Shown here: one piece after another, positions 1 through 7,224 of the stretch | How the letters are laid out: the number at the start of each line of letters is the position of its first letter | Numbering within the stretch: the stretch's first letter is position 1 | NCBI GenBank assembly: GCA_022510615.1 | Contig: JAFLTC010000022.1 | Coordinates: 1 to 32,554 of the forward strand | DNA: 32,554 nt | Direction of reading: 5' to 3' | Origin: Lachnospiraceae bacterium | GTDB lineage: Bacteria > Bacillota > Clostridia > Lachnospirales > Lachnospiraceae | Notes under the pieces: generated by a model | What the model saw: only the letters and a program-made list of their open reading frames with translations | What the model was told of the DNA's origin: nothing | The model's database searches: none | Program-made: the position numbers and the translations under genes

Positions 1-795
1 ATGCGGATTGTGGGAGATCAAGGGAATTTGCGGGCGGCGGATAGCGCTTACGGATATGAGATTATGTCATTTATCGGTATCAGCAGTGTGGCGTCGTTTA
101 TCATGACTATTACGATTATTGTGCCGATCATGCAGGGCAATAAGCGTTCCTTTTACCATGAACAGGTTTCTAATATGCAATCCGGTATGATTTCGTTCAT
201 GGCGGAGGTCGTGGAGAACAGGGACGACAATACAGGCGGACACATCAGGCGCACGGCGAAATATGTAGAAGACATTGCAAAGGCGCTTAAAAGAAAGGGC
301 GTGTACAGTGATATTCTGACTGACAGGTATATGGAGGATATGGTGGTGGCAGCGCCGCTTCACGACATTGGAAAGATACATATACCGGACGCCGTCCTAA
401 ATAAGCCGGGGAAACTGACGGAAGAAGAATTTGAGATTATGAAAACGCATTCCAGGGCAGGAGAGGAACTGCTGATCCATGCAAAGACAGAGCTTGGGGA
501 GTCGGAGTATTTGAATATGGCGGTGGAAATGGCAGCGTATCATCATGAGTGGTGGAATGGAAAAGGTTATCCTTATGGTATATGCGGGGACGAAATACCG
601 CTCCCGGCTAGGATTATGGCAGTAGCGGACGTTTTTGACGCACTGACTTCCAAACGCTGTTATAAAAACGCTATGCCGCTTGAAAAGGCGTATGCGATTA
701 TCAGGGAGGAATCTGGCACACATTTTGATCCGGCGGTTGTGGAGGCGTTTTTTGTAGTAGCGGAGGATATTGAAAAAATGGGAGAAACTGAATAA
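1..795 (+). CDS. HD-GYP domain phosphodiesterase-like signalling protein (5' truncated)
   Basis: Probable cyclic-di-GMP phosphodiesterase or related signalling hydrolase. The visible 264 residues begin at the window edge, so the true start and an N-terminal sensor region probably lie upstream. Residues about 22-44 form a hydrophobic membrane segment (IMSFIGISSVASF onward). The HD-GYP domain follows from about residue 60, with the HD pair in HDIGK at 121-125, a second His-rich motif HHEWWNGKGYPYG at 181-193 that contains the GYP signature, and the conserved VADVFDALTS at about 208-217. The family cleaves c-di-GMP to pGpG or GMP through a two- or three-metal centre. The membrane segment suggests that a signal sensed outside the cell controls the cytoplasmic domain. 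The gene ends in a strong terminator, so it is transcriptionally separate from bioB. The domain call is firm; substrate and signal are unknown. Confidence 0.88.
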   Translation: MRIVGDQGNLRAADSAYGYEIMSFIGISSVASFIMTITIIVPIMQGNKRSFYHEQVSNMQSGMISFMAEVVENRDDNTGGHIRRTAKYVEDIAKALKRKGVYSDILTDRYMEDMVVAAPLHDIGKIHIPDAVLNKPGKLTEEEFEIMKTHSRAGEELLIHAKTELGESEYLNMAVEMAAYHHEWWNGKGYPYGICGDEIPLPARIMAVADVFDALTSKRCYKNAMPLEKAYAIIREESGTHFDPAVVEAFFVVAEDIEKMGETE

Positions 796-814
796 AACAA
801 ATTGGGAAAAGACG

Positions 815-845
815 AAGGGGCGAGGTAATCGCCCCTTAATTTTTG
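815..845 (+). terminator. Intrinsic terminator after the HD-GYP gene
   Basis: A perfect 9-bp stem pairs AAGGGGCGA at 815-823 with TCGCCCCTT at 829-837 around the loop GGTAA. It is followed by AATTTTTG. It sits 20 nt after the HD-GYP stop codon. Confidence 0.9.
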
Positions 846-873
846 CAATTCCAGATTTTTTCTGAACAAGGAA

Positions 874-903
874 TGTAAACCAGAAATAAAAGAAAGGTTG
901 ACA
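874..903 (+). promoter_or_regulatory. BirA-type biotin operator
   Basis: The inverted repeat TGTAAACC (874-881), a 14-nt spacer, and GGTTGACA (896-903) matches the Firmicutes BirA operator pattern of a TGTAAACC-like half, about 14-16 nt, and a GGTTTACA-like half. One arm position is changed: GGTTGACA instead of GGTTTACA. That change creates the TTGACA -35 element of the bioB promoter, so bound BirA-biotinyl-AMP would block RNA polymerase. The downstream genes are bioB and bioY, which fits. No birA gene is in the window. Confidence 0.8.
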
Positions 904-926
904 TATGGTAGACGAGAATGTATACT
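898..926 (+). promoter_or_regulatory. Sigma-A promoter for bioB-bioY
   Basis: TTGACA at 898-903, a 17-nt spacer, and TATACT at 921-926. Transcription should begin near 933, which makes the ATG at 938 almost leaderless and favours the ATG at 974 as the bioB start. The -35 lies inside the BirA-type operator. Confidence 0.85.
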
Positions 927-973
927 AGAAAAGAAAAATGGTTTACAAACAACGGGAAACGGGGTTTTACAGT

Positions 974-1933
974 ATGACAGATGTTTTGGCACTGGCAGAG
1001 GAAATTATAAAAGGCAGGAGATTAAAAAGAGAGGATGACGCCTCTTTTTTTCTGACAGCAGAGATAACCGAGCTGCAAAAGGGTGCAGACAAAATCAGGG
1101 AAAAGCTCTGTGGCAATCAGGTGGATTTGTGTTCCATTATCAACGGTCGAAGTGGCAGATGCAGCGAGGATTGCAAATTTTGTGCCCAGTCGGGTCATCA
1201 CTGCACAAGTATTGAGGAGTACCCCTTTCTGGATATAGAAACGATTGTGTCGGATGCTAAAAAGCATGAAGAAAAGGGTGTCCGGAGGTATTCTATTGTC
1301 ACGGCGGGGCGAAGCCTGGGAAAGGATTATGAAAAAGCAAAAGAAGCATATCAGGCAATCCATCAGGCCTGCCCGAAGCTTGGCTTATGCGCTTCTCACG
1401 GGTTATTAAGCCGGGAGGAATTTGAGGGGCTGAAGGCAGCAGGGGTAACTCGCTATCATGCAAATATTGAAACCTCGCGGAGAAATTTTCCGAATATTTG
1501 TACCACCCACACCTATGGGGATAAAATAGAAAAAATTAAGCTGGCAAAAGAGGTGGGACTTCGTGTGTGCTCCGGTGGAATTATTGGAATGGGGGAGACA
1601 TGGGAGGACCGTATCGATATGGCATTCAGTCTGGCGGAGTTAGAGGTGGATTCCATACCAATTAATGTATTATCCCAAATTCCGGGAACACCTTATGAAA
1701 AACAAGAGCCTCTTACAGAGGAAGATATACTGCGGACAGTAGCGATTTTCCGCTATATTAATCCGACGGCACTGGTGCGGATAGCAGCGGGGAGATTCCG
1801 CTTCCCGGATGGAGGACGGGTTTTATTTGAGTCCGGAATCAATGCGACGATTACCGGAGATATGCTGACAACGGTAGGCAATACAATCGAGGAAGATTTG
1901 AAAATGTTTGCCGACATGAATCTATCCGTTTAG
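974..1933 (+). CDS. bioB: Biotin synthase
   Basis: Radical SAM enzyme that inserts sulfur into dethiobiotin, the last step of biotin synthesis, in the cytoplasm. The radical SAM cluster motif CSEDCKFC gives Cys63, Cys67 and Cys70 counted from the 974 start. Other family blocks are visible, including YHANIETS and the C-terminal INATITGDMLTT. The start at 974 was preferred over an in-frame ATG at 938, because 938 is only about 5 nt from the predicted transcription start while 974 has a GGGG motif at 961-964 about 9 nt upstream. This gives 319 residues, normal for BioB. bioY follows after 46 nt, and both should be repressed by BirA at the upstream operator. No bioA, bioD or bioF is present nearby. 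Confidence 0.96.
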   Translation: MTDVLALAEEIIKGRRLKREDDASFFLTAEITELQKGADKIREKLCGNQVDLCSIINGRSGRCSEDCKFCAQSGHHCTSIEEYPFLDIETIVSDAKKHEEKGVRRYSIVTAGRSLGKDYEKAKEAYQAIHQACPKLGLCASHGLLSREEFEGLKAAGVTRYHANIETSRRNFPNICTTHTYGDKIEKIKLAKEVGLRVCSGGIIGMGETWEDRIDMAFSLAELEVDSIPINVLSQIPGTPYEKQEPLTEEDILRTVAIFRYINPTALVRIAAGRFRFPDGGRVLFESGINATITGDMLTTVGNTIEEDLKMFADMNLSV

Positions 1934-1979
1934 GTTTCGGCAATAGGAATCAGTGAGAATAAAGCGAGGAAATATTGAC

Positions 1980-2546
1980 ATGAAAAAGCAGATGACACAG
2001 AATCAGAAATTATTCACATTGCCTGCTATGGCGATGATGGCACTTTTTGCCGCCATTACCTGTATTCTGGCACCATTATCTATATCCATCGGACCGGTGC
2101 CTATATCTTTTACCAATCTGGCAATTTATTTCAGCCTGTACCTTTTGGGCTGGAAAGAGGGTACGATTACATACTGCGTTTATCTTCTCATTGGTCTCAT
2201 CGGACTCCCTGTGTTTTCCGGCTTTACCGGCGGTGTCGGCAAGCTGGCAGGCCCAACCGGCGGATACCTGATCGGTTTTATTCCGATGAGTATGATCTGT
2301 GGATTTTTCATTGAAAAATTTCATAAGAAAATTTATTTGTGTGTGATAGGTATGATACTGGGCACGATGGTGGCATACACCTTCGGTACGATATGGTTTT
2401 GTTATTCAACCGGAACCGGAGTTGTGCCGGCACTGGGTCTGTGTGTATTTCCGGTTTTGCCAGGGGACTTGGTGAAAATTGTTCTGACAGGAATAGCAGG
2501 TCCCTTTGTAGCAGGGCAAATAAAAAAGGCGGTACCGGCTGCATAA
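1980..2546 (+). CDS. bioY: BioY biotin transporter substrate-binding component (ECF type)
   Basis: Membrane S component that captures biotin. It usually works with the shared EcfA/EcfA'/EcfT energising module, although some BioY proteins may act alone. The 188-residue product is almost entirely hydrophobic, with about six membrane segments, and carries the BioY signatures GPTGGYLIGF and PGDLVKI near the C-terminus. The ATG at 1980 follows GCGAGGA at 1964-1970; an in-frame GTG at 1953 has no good ribosome binding site. The gene lies directly behind bioB with no terminator between them, so uptake and the final synthetic step share BirA control. No ECF ATPase genes are in the window. Confidence 0.94.
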   Translation: MKKQMTQNQKLFTLPAMAMMALFAAITCILAPLSISIGPVPISFTNLAIYFSLYLLGWKEGTITYCVYLLIGLIGLPVFSGFTGGVGKLAGPTGGYLIGFIPMSMICGFFIEKFHKKIYLCVIGMILGTMVAYTFGTIWFCYSTGTGVVPALGLCVFPVLPGDLVKIVLTGIAGPFVAGQIKKAVPAA

Positions 2547-2547
2547 T

Positions 2548-2566
2548 GGGATAATGAAATTATCCC
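2548..2566. terminator. Hairpin between convergent bioY and NUDIX genes
   Basis: A perfect 8-bp inverted repeat, GGGATAAT (2548-2555) and ATTATCCC (2559-2566), starts just after the bioY stop codon and overlaps the last codons of the NUDIX gene on the other strand. No clear T-tract follows on either side, so termination is likely but not certain. Confidence 0.45.
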
Positions 2567-2991
2567 TGTGTTCTTCGCAAAAACTCCTGAATTAAAATTG
2601 GTTGAATCAATGGGTATGTCCATTCCCTCGGCAATTCATCAAACAATTCTATCTTTTCTATCTCACTGTGCAATTCCTTTTCAAACTCTTTTATATCAGC
2701 GTAATAAAGCATACCATAGGATTCTTCGCCGGATTTGTTGACTCTGGTTTTCCCGGTAACAGAATAGACGCATATTTTCTCAATAGTAAAATCAATGGCG
2801 CCCGTTTCTTCTTTTAATTCTCTTTTGGCTGTATCCAGTATGGTCTCGTTTTCTTCTCTGCGCCCACCGGGTACCTCATAGGTATCCCTTTCTTTATGTT
2901 TGCAGAATACCCATTTACCCTCTGCTCTGGATATGATTACGGCAAAATCCAGAAGAGAGTCCTCTACATCTTCGTAAAATTTTACTTCCAT
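2560..2991 (-). CDS. NUDIX hydrolase
   Basis: Hydrolyses a nucleoside diphosphate linked to another moiety; the substrate cannot be read from sequence. The full 23-residue NUDIX box is present at about residues 43-65: it begins GGRREENE and ends RELKEETG, matching the pattern G-x5-E-x7-REU-x-EE-x-G-U. The 143-residue protein is a single-domain NUDIX enzyme. Start: AGGAA lies 9 nt before the ATG at 2991. It lies 46 nt downstream of trpS on the same strand with no obvious terminator, so co-transcription with trpS is likely. Its last codons overlap the hairpin that follows bioY. Confidence 0.9.
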   Translation of the reverse strand: MEVKFYEDVEDSLLDFAVIISRAEGKWVFCKHKERDTYEVPGGRREENETILDTAKRELKEETGAIDFTIEKICVYSVTGKTRVNKSGEESYGMLYYADIKEFEKELHSEIEKIELFDELPREWTYPLIQPILIQEFLRRTQG

Positions 2992-3037
2992 AACGATTCG
3001 TTCCTATTCCATTTTGCTATATTCCTACCACCCCAAA

Positions 3038-4081
3038 TTACTCAAAATAATCAATCCGCATCGCATGCTTTACTTCGCTCAAGGTCTGCGCGGCAACTTC
3101 CTTTGCCTTAATGCTTCCCTTGTGCAGGATTTCCATAACTGCCGGTATATCCTTTTCCAGTTCCTTTCGTCTTGCCTGAATCGGGGAAAGCTCCTCCATC
3201 AGAACGGCATACAAAAACTTCTTTACCTTTACATCTCCGAGACCGCCTCGCTGGTAGTGGTCCTTTAATTCCTGTAAGCAGCTGTATTCCGGCAGATGCT
3301 CCGCAAACATCTCATCCCGGCAGAAAGCATCCAGATAAGTAAATACGGTATTGCCTTCCAGCTTGCCCGGGTCCTCAATACGGATGTGGTCCGGGTCAGT
3401 ATACATACTCATAATCTTTTTACGGATGTCCTCCGGTGTATCGGAAAGGTAAATGCAGTTTCCGAGAGATTTGCTCATCTTTGCCTTGCCGTCTGTGCCG
3501 GGAAGGCGCATGCAGGCTTTATTATCCGGCAGTAATACATTTGGCTCAACGAGAACTTCCTCATAGGTGGAATTAAAGCTGCGTACAATTTCCCTTGCCT
3601 GCTCAATCATCGGCAGCTGGTCATCGCCCACCGGTACGGTCGTTGCCTTAAAGGCGGTAATATCTGCCGCCTGACTGATAGGATATGTGAAAAATCCGAC
3701 AGGAATACTGGAGTTAAATCCACGCAGCTGGATTTCCGATTTTACCGTGGGATTTCGTTTCAGCCGGGAAACCGTGACAAGATTGCTGTAATAAAAAGTG
3801 AGTTCCGTCAGCTCTGCCACGTAGGACTGCACAAAAAGTGTAGACTTTTCCGGGTCAAGACCACAGGACATATAATCCAGTGCCACCTCGGAAATATTGC
3901 TGCGGACCTTCTCCGGGTTGTCCGCATTGTCCGTCAGTGCCTGAGCGTCCGCAATCATAATATAAATTTCATCATATTCGCCGGAATTTTGTAACTCCAC
4001 ACGGCGTTTTAAGGAGCCGACATAATGTCCCACATGGAGTCTTCCGGTAGGACGGTCGCCGGTCAGTATAATTTTTTTCAT
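3038..4081 (-). CDS. trpS: Tryptophanyl-tRNA synthetase
   Basis: Class I aminoacyl-tRNA synthetase that charges tRNA-Trp with tryptophan in the cytoplasm. The HIGH-type motif is HVGH at residues 16-19 (in [11 protein letters not shown]). The KMSKS motif is exact at residues 201-205. Length is 347 residues, within the usual bacterial range of about 330-350. A GGAGGGA ribosome binding site lies just upstream of the ATG at 4081. The leader is short (about 45 nt) and I see no T-box leader, which many Firmicutes synthetase genes carry, so tryptophan-dependent antitermination is unlikely here. Confidence 0.97.
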   Translation of the reverse strand: MKKIILTGDRPTGRLHVGHYVGSLKRRVELQNSGEYDEIYIMIADAQALTDNADNPEKVRSNISEVALDYMSCGLDPEKSTLFVQSYVAELTELTFYYSNLVTVSRLKRNPTVKSEIQLRGFNSSIPVGFFTYPISQAADITAFKATTVPVGDDQLPMIEQAREIVRSFNSTYEEVLVEPNVLLPDNKACMRLPGTDGKAKMSKSLGNCIYLSDTPEDIRKKIMSMYTDPDHIRIEDPGKLEGNTVFTYLDAFCRDEMFAEHLPEYSCLQELKDHYQRGGLGDVKVKKFLYAVLMEELSPIQARRKELEKDIPAVMEILHKGSIKAKEVAAQTLSEVKHAMRIDYFE

Positions 4082-4132
4082 AAGTCCCTCCAGTTCTGGA
4101 AAAGTATTTCTCTCTTCCCTATCAATATATTA

Positions 4133-4161
4133 ATTCTAATGGCATTTAGTAAAAAAGTCAA
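4133..4161 (-). promoter_or_regulatory. Sigma-A promoter for trpS
   Basis: Read on the minus strand: TTGACT at 4161-4156, a 17-nt spacer, and TAGAAT at 4138-4133. It lies about 52 nt before the trpS start codon and is divergent from the xylanase promoter. Confidence 0.75.
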
Positions 4162-4193
4162 TTTATATTCATTGTGAGTTTCCGCATTTTTTA

Positions 4194-4222
4194 TTGCACA
4201 CCGTCCCCAATTTTGTTATAGT
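4194..4222 (+). promoter_or_regulatory. Sigma-A promoter for the xylanase gene
   Basis: TTGCAC at 4194-4199, a 17-nt spacer, and TATAGT at 4217-4222. The predicted start near 4229 leaves a leader of about 36 nt before the ATG at 4265. I see no clear operator palindrome. Confidence 0.7.
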
Positions 4223-4264
4223 AGCCCTAAGGAAATCAAATATTTTTAGAAATGAGGGAACGAA

Positions 4265-5434
4265 ATGAAATTAAGAAGGGTGTGCAGCATATTGTTACTG
4301 GGAGGAATGATGGCAGCTATGATAAGTGGTTGTGGGAAGGAAGCAGATACTTCCGTCACGGAAACGCCGGCGGCAGTCAGTGAGGGAGCGGTGACGACCT
4401 CCGATGCCAAGACATTAAAGGATGCCTTTGCCGGGGATTTTAAAGTGGGAGTGGCGATCAACACTTATCAGCTCCGGGACGAATCCCTGTCAAAGCTGGT
4501 AACCGAAAACTTTAACAGTATTACCATGGAAAATGAGATGAAACCGGAAAATATTTTAGACCAGAGAAGCTCCGAGGAGAGCGAAGACGGAACACCGGGA
4601 ATTAATACGGAACGTCTGGATGATGTTTTATCTCTGGCAGAGAAAAACGGTCTGGCAGTGAGAGGGCACTGTCTGGTATGGCACAGCCAGACGCCGGACT
4701 GGTTTTTCTGCGAGGATTACGAGGCCAGCAATCCGCAGGTGGATAAAGATGTCTTACAGAACCGTATGGAGCAATACATTAAAAAGGTGCTGACCTATTG
4801 TCAGGAAAATTATCCGGGTGTGGTGTATGCCTGGGATGTGGTAAATGAGGCCTGTGATGATAACGGCGGTTACCGCATGAACAGTAACTGGTATCAGATT
4901 TATGAAGATGAATCCTACATCACGGATGCCTTTACCTTTGCTAAAAAATATGCCGCAGAGGGAGTGAAGTTGTTTTACAATGATTACAACGAATATATGC
5001 CGGCAAAACGGGATACGATTGTTTCCCTGCTAAAGAATCTGAGAGAGAAAAAACTGGTGGACGGCATGGGCTTTCAGAGCCATTGGGACATGAACTATCC
5101 GGACGTAACTCTTATTACGGATGCCATCACGGCCTACAGCAGCATAGAGGGGCTGGAGCTTCAGTTTACGGAGATTGACATGCACAATACGGATAACACC
5201 GAAGATGGTTTGAAAAAACAGGCAGAGCGGTACCGGCAGTTTTTTGAGCCGATTCTCAAGGCGGACAGACAGGGCAGTGCCAATGTGACAGGTGTGACCT
5301 TCTGGGGCTTCAATGACGGAGTGACATGGCTTACTAATTTTAAGGGAGAAAGCAGCTATCCACTTTTGTTTAATGAGGATAATGAAAAGAAGCCTTGCTA
5401 TGACAGTCTGTTAGCTTTAGCCACAGAAAAATAA
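4265..5434 (+). CDS. Endo-1,4-beta-xylanase, GH10, lipoprotein
   Basis: Secreted GH10 xylanase that cuts internal beta-1,4 links in xylan. A lipoprotein signal peptide ends in the lipobox MISGC with Cys23, so the enzyme should be tethered to the outer face of the membrane. After a short linker the GH10 barrel runs from about residue 55 to 385. The acid/base is Glu195 in DVVNEA and the nucleophile is Glu303 in FTEIDMH; RGHCLVWHSQTPDW at about 133-146 is also typical. There is no carbohydrate-binding module: it is a single catalytic domain of 389 residues. GAGGGA lies about 5 nt before the ATG. The gene is monocistronic or leads a transcript, with its own promoter. Confidence 0.95.
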   Translation: MKLRRVCSILLLGGMMAAMISGCGKEADTSVTETPAAVSEGAVTTSDAKTLKDAFAGDFKVGVAINTYQLRDESLSKLVTENFNSITMENEMKPENILDQRSSEESEDGTPGINTERLDDVLSLAEKNGLAVRGHCLVWHSQTPDWFFCEDYEASNPQVDKDVLQNRMEQYIKKVLTYCQENYPGVVYAWDVVNEACDDNGGYRMNSNWYQIYEDESYITDAFTFAKKYAAEGVKLFYNDYNEYMPAKRDTIVSLLKNLREKKLVDGMGFQSHWDMNYPDVTLITDAITAYSSIEGLELQFTEIDMHNTDNTEDGLKKQAERYRQFFEPILKADRQGSANVTGVTFWGFNDGVTWLTNFKGESSYPLLFNEDNEKKPCYDSLLALATEK

Positions 5435-5503
5435 AAGGTATAGTCGGTAAATGACAGGCATATAGTATACCAGTGAGCTTTCCAGTGGAAAAAGGAGGAA
5501 ACA

Positions 5504-6379
5504 GTGGCGGATTATATGCGAGAAATCATTTACCTAAAGAAAATAGAGGATGGGATGGTGGGAGCAGGCGGCGGCTTTGCCCGACTGAATCGGAAGAAAG
5601 GACGGATGACGATTCATCTCTCCCTTGAGGGGAAAGTGACGGATTCTGAGGAAAAGGTTTATTTAATATATAAAAGACACGGTATTCTTTTGCCGTTTCC
5701 GGCTGGGACAACCGGTGCTTCGGAGACATCCGAACTGGAAATTTCAGACGACCGGACGCAGGGTCTGCCGGTGGCGGAGGAAATCTGTGGGATTATCATC
5801 GGAAACTCCTCCTCTTACTGGACGGGGGCATGCCGGAAGCATAATGGAGATATTTCGTATGAGCAGGTGCATTTTACAAAAGAAAGGGAAAAAACAAACC
5901 CCAAGCCGGAGGTAGAGCCGGAGCCCGAATTAAAAACGGAAACAGAGCCGCAGACAGAACAGAAGTCGGAGGTAGAACAGAATCCGGAACCGGAATCCGT
6001 AAAAGCAGCCACCTTAGAGGGTATGCCGGCGCAGGAACCGGAAAAGCTGCAGGATCCGTTTTTGGCCGGACTGGCGGAGATGTATCCCTTTGAGGATGAT
6101 GAAATGGCATGGTGTCGCCAGATAGAGCCTTCGGATTTTTCATCCTTTCCGATGGAATTTTGGCATTACTCCCGCAACAGTTTCTTATTGCAGGGATTTT
6201 ATAACTACCGGCATTTATTGTATGCCCATAGCAAGGACAAAAATTATATCGGTGTGCCGGGTCAGTTCCACAGACGGGAACAGTATCTGGCAAGCCGTTT
6301 TGGATTCCCAAGATTTAAGGGGACCCATAAAAAGAGGGTTACGGTGGGAGATTTCGGATATTGGCTAAAGGAGCTGTAA
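5504..6379 (+). CDS. Conserved hypothetical protein with acidic repeat linker (possible DUF6128)
   Basis: Function unknown. Three parts can be seen. The N-terminal region (about residues 1-125) looks like a beta-rich domain with several Gly- and Trp-containing strands. A Pro/Glu/Lys-rich low-complexity linker (about 128-165) repeats PEPE/TEPQTE-like units. The C-terminal domain (about 190-291) is compact and aromatic, with FWHYSRNSFLLQGFYNYRHL and VPGQFHRREQYLASRFGFPRF; this resembles the Lachnospiraceae-restricted DUF6128, recalled from memory and tentative. There is no signal peptide or membrane segment, so it is probably cytoplasmic. The GTG start follows AAAGGAGG at optimal spacing. tadA begins 6 nt after the stop codon, so the two genes share a transcript. 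Confidence 0.75.
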   Translation: MADYMREIIYLKKIEDGMVGAGGGFARLNRKKGRMTIHLSLEGKVTDSEEKVYLIYKRHGILLPFPAGTTGASETSELEISDDRTQGLPVAEEICGIIIGNSSSYWTGACRKHNGDISYEQVHFTKEREKTNPKPEVEPEPELKTETEPQTEQKSEVEQNPEPESVKAATLEGMPAQEPEKLQDPFLAGLAEMYPFEDDEMAWCRQIEPSDFSSFPMEFWHYSRNSFLLQGFYNYRHLLYAHSKDKNYIGVPGQFHRREQYLASRFGFPRFKGTHKKRVTVGDFGYWLKEL

Positions 6380-6385
6380 AAGACG

Positions 6386-6859
6386 ATGACAACAGATGAG
6401 AAATATATGAAAGAGGCAATACGGCAGGCAAAAAAGGCGTATCAGAAAGAGGAGACGCCGATTGGCTGCGTGATTGTGTATCAGGGTAAAATCATTGCCA
6501 GGGGATACAATAAACGGAACCGGGAAAAAAATACGCTGGCTCATGCGGAAATAGCGGCCATTCATAAGGCAAGCAAAGTGATTGGAGACTGGCGGTTAGA
6601 GGATTGTACGATGTATGTCACACTGGAACCATGCCCGATGTGTGCCGGGGCCATTGTGCAGGCACGAATATCCAGAGTGGTGGTGGGAAGCCGAAATCCG
6701 AAAGCGGGGTGTGCCGGCTCGGTCATTAATCTTTTACAGATGTCCGGTCTGAATCATCAAGCGGAACTGACGATGGGTGTTTTGGAGGAAGAATGCAGTC
6801 AGATGATGACAGGTTTTTTCAAAGAGCTGCGTGCCAGACGAAAAGCAAAGTCCGGTTGA
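6386..6859 (+). CDS. tadA: tRNA adenosine(34) deaminase
   Basis: Converts adenosine to inosine at wobble position 34 of tRNA-Arg(ACG). The zinc deaminase motifs are HAE at residues 53-55, where Glu55 is the proton shuttle, and PCPMC with Cys83 and Cys86 as zinc ligands. Length is 157 residues, typical for TadA. AAGGAG lies 12 nt before the ATG, overlapping the end of the upstream gene. The SRP RNA gene follows directly, a gene order shared with Bacillus, and its promoter sits over the tadA stop codon. A nucleoside or cytosine deaminase is possible in principle, but the motif set and context favour TadA. Confidence 0.94.
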   Translation: MTTDEKYMKEAIRQAKKAYQKEETPIGCVIVYQGKIIARGYNKRNREKNTLAHAEIAAIHKASKVIGDWRLEDCTMYVTLEPCPMCAGAIVQARISRVVVGSRNPKAGCAGSVINLLQMSGLNHQAELTMGVLEEECSQMMTGFFKELRARRKAKSG

Positions 6860-6884
6860 CACAGAACGTAAAAACAGATATAAT
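6856..6884 (+). promoter_or_regulatory. Consensus sigma-A promoter of the SRP RNA gene
   Basis: TTGACA at 6856-6861, a 17-nt spacer, and TATAAT at 6879-6884: an exact consensus match in both boxes and spacing. The -35 contains the tadA stop codon (TGA at 6857-6859). Such strength fits a stable RNA gene. Confidence 0.9.
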
Positions 6885-6909
6885 CAGCAGTGTATTATTG
6901 TTAAAATTT

Positions 6910-7172
6910 CCGTGCAGCCGGGGAGATAGCGGTGCCCTGTACCTGCAATCCGCTATAGCAGGGGTGTTGTCCCGCTTAGGGTCCTTTGACGGAGAGCCGC
7001 CCGGAGTAAGTGGCGTTGACGTCTTGGTCTTGCGCAACAGGAACTTGCGAACCGTGTCAGGTCAGGAATGAAGCAGCACTAAACAAATCTTCTTGTGTGA
7101 CGTGAGGGTGCCGGGGCTGAGTTTACTGCTTTGGTAACGTTTCCGGATTCTGATTCGACGTGGGGCGCACGG
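6910..7172 (+). ncRNA. ffs: Signal recognition particle RNA (large Bacillus type, with Alu domain)
   Basis: RNA scaffold of the signal recognition particle, which binds Ffh and targets secreted proteins to the membrane. The conserved apical domain with GTCAGGTCAGGAATGAAGCAG (about 7054-7074) is unmistakable. The ends pair: CCGTGC at 6910-6915 with GCACGG at 7167-7172. Length of about 263 nt matches the large SRP RNA of Bacillus (about 271 nt) with an Alu domain, not the short 4.5S form. A consensus promoter lies upstream, so the primary transcript should begin near 6891 and be trimmed at the 5' end. The exact mature ends are inferred from pairing. This RNA fills the 365-nt gap between tadA and the next gene. 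Confidence 0.93.
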
Positions 7173-7200
7173 ATTTTATTAATAATAGATTTTATTAATA
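7172..7200 (+). repeat. Tandem AT-rich direct repeat after the SRP RNA
   Basis: The 13-nt unit GATTTTATTAATA occurs at 7172-7184 and 7188-7200 (period 16 nt). It may supply the T-rich end of the SRP RNA transcript or an upstream element for the next gene. I see no clear promoter within it. Confidence 0.5.
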
Positions 7201-7224
7201 TTGAGAAAGTATTGAGGTGGCCGT

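Noticed and set aside
938-976. ATG at 938 as the bioB start, 12 residues longer
   Set aside because: It is only about 5 nt from the predicted transcription start and has no ribosome binding site; the ATG at 974 has a GGGG motif at good spacing.
4082-4190. T-box leader for trpS
   Set aside because: The sequence before trpS is too short and AT-rich, and no T-box core motif or specifier stem is visible on the minus strand.
5438-5471. Inverted repeat GGTATA / TATACC between the xylanase gene and the next gene
   Set aside because: Short arms with a long loop in an AT-rich region; likely chance.
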